Shown: in pieces, positions 63,242 to 64,000 of the stretch | Numbering within the stretch: position 1 is the stretch's first letter | Layout: the number at the start of each line of letters is the position of its first letter | Notes under the pieces: generated by a model | The model's database searches: none | What the model was told of the DNA's origin: nothing | Seen by the model: the letters and a program-made list of their open reading frames with translations, nothing else | From: Paenibacillus xylanilyticus | Lineage (GTDB): Bacteria; Bacillota; Bacilli; Paenibacillales; Paenibacillaceae | Direction of reading: 5' to 3' | DNA length: 64,000 bases | Assembly: GCF_009664365.1 (NCBI RefSeq) | Contig: NZ_CP044310.1 | Location: 817,001-881,000, forward strand | Program-made: the position numbers and the translations under genes

Positions 63242-63811
63242 ATGTCCTGGAGTAAATTGAAGCAAAATCTAGAGAGTTTCCTCTGTCCAGCATTAGTAGG
63301 AAGGGTGGAATACCGATCAACCAGCTATCGCTATTCATCTGATCGACCAGGAAACTGTTACCTTGCCGTAGATAAGAAGAACATACTCAATATGAGTGAC
63401 TCAACAACCCCAATCCGCTGGTACCAGACGGAGCAGGAGATCAAGAACGATCCGAATATTGAAATTCCTGTGGATGATGAAGAGATTGAAGCGATTCGAA
63501 AAGAGAGCAAAGGAGCCATTCCAGAGGATCGCCTGCACGTCATTGCAAGAAGCAGAAAAATCTCTGTCCTGGCCAAAGAGCTTTTGTCAGCTCAGTCATC
63601 ATTAAGCAAATCCAATTTTACGGCTGCAGCGACTACGTTTTTATCAAGACCTATTGAAGAAAGTTTGGAGAGTCAAGATATCTTGCTGAACATTCTGGCT
63701 TTGGTAGACAGACGCGTTGGCAAAAAACGAATTTTGAACATGTCCGAGAAGATCAAGTTAAAGCATCCAGCCGTGCAATATTTTTATGAAATTCGGCGTA
63801 GGACGCTGTGA
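63242..63811 (+). CDS. SF0329-like hypothetical protein, 189 residues
   Basis: The start SWSKLKQNLESFLCPALVGRVEYRSTSYR and a later VDKKNILNMS resemble the SF0329 family. The C-terminal half is helical. ATG 63242 follows AAGGGAG. It is a core-type gene of unknown role. Confidence 0.6.
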   Translation: MSWSKLKQNLESFLCPALVGRVEYRSTSYRYSSDRPGNCYLAVDKKNILNMSDSTTPIRWYQTEQEIKNDPNIEIPVDDEEIEAIRKESKGAIPEDRLHVIARSRKISVLAKELLSAQSSLSKSNFTAAATTFLSRPIEESLESQDILLNILALVDRRVGKKRILNMSEKIKLKHPAVQYFYEIRRRTL

Positions 63812-63920
63812 TTTAGTTGAGAGTTAGATGGATATCATTTTTTTCTACGCCTGCTAAGCCATGAATTGAATTCCTCATTCGTCATGTTATAATAAGGGCA
63901 TGAACAGCTTATAATGCAAA

Positions 63921-63946
63921 GAGAGCCGTGCTGTAACACGACTCTC
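63921..63946 (-). terminator. Possible terminator for a minus-strand gene beyond the window
   Basis: On the minus strand GAGAGTCGTG and CACGGCTCTC pair (one G-U) and are followed by TTTGCATT. Nothing else is seen from 63812 to the window end. Confidence 0.45.
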
Positions 63947-64000
63947 CGCGCAATAGCCGCTTTTAAGGGCGGTGGGCTTAACAAGAGGATATACGTCAAG

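Overview
The window is a Firmicutes chromosome segment, most likely Paenibacillus. It holds a large accessory island of about 50 kb set into an ordinary core region. The core genes are the 3' end of an RlmD/RumA-type 23S rRNA methyltransferase, a leucine-rich-repeat protein, a GNAT acetyltransferase, a very large SLH-anchored GH10 xylanase, cysD-cysN, a YrzA-like protein, a dihydrouridine synthase and an SF0329-like protein. They are visibly richer in G+C and have strong Shine-Dalgarno sites. The island is visibly AT-rich and full of short, poorly known ORFs. Multi-domain SLH xylanases and this gene style are typical of Paenibacillus, but the genus is an inference.

Boundaries. The island (262-50297) is bracketed by two identical 608-bp direct repeats (262-869 and 49690-50297). 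Each repeat starts TGT, ends ACA, and carries three copies of an AATAAA-N-TCGTG-N-TAAAA-like motif in inverted orientation at each end. One end is compact (about 75 bp) and the other spread (about 160 bp), with the outermost motif at exactly the same distance from both termini. That is the end architecture of a Tn7-family transposon, so each repeat looks like a miniature Tn7-like element. The left copy sits in the last codons of rlmD and supplies a new stop codon.

Layout of the island. At 1.4-10.6 kb there are PD-(D/E)XK-like nucleases, a TumE-like toxin, a Fic protein, a DUF1643 protein and small ORFs. At 10.7-16.7 kb there are small unknown genes, several preceded by a short leader with a Rho-independent hairpin. 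This stretch ends in a RecB/Cas4-like nuclease gene with LexA-like boxes upstream and an in-frame amber codon. At 16670-36922 lies a nested element with perfect 23-bp terminal inverted repeats and complex subterminal repeats. It carries an XRE regulator, a DUF4268-like protein, a TIGR04540-like protein and a complete type 1 BREX phage-defence operon (brxA, brxB, brxC, pglX, pglZ, brxL), followed by a repressor-like gene and a helicase-like gene. At 37-42 kb there are a four-helix-bundle protein and an HTH-dynamin-like GTPase with a DUF1232 partner. At 42.2-49.0 kb is the transposition module: a minimal tyrosine recombinase, then tnsA, tnsB, tnsC and tniQ/tnsD.

How it works together. TnsB has an intact D-D(35)-E triad and TnsC has intact Walker motifs. 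TnsA, however, has Gln and Ser where Tn7 TnsA has the catalytic Glu63 and Asp114. A dead TnsA is known from Tn7 work to turn cut-and-paste transposition into replicative, cointegrate-forming transposition. A tyrosine recombinase that could act as a resolvase lies just upstream, and the island is flanked by direct copies of a mini-element, the footprint expected of a cointegrate. My leading hypothesis is a naturally replicative Tn7-like system that targets rlmD and carries a separate BREX-bearing element inside it.
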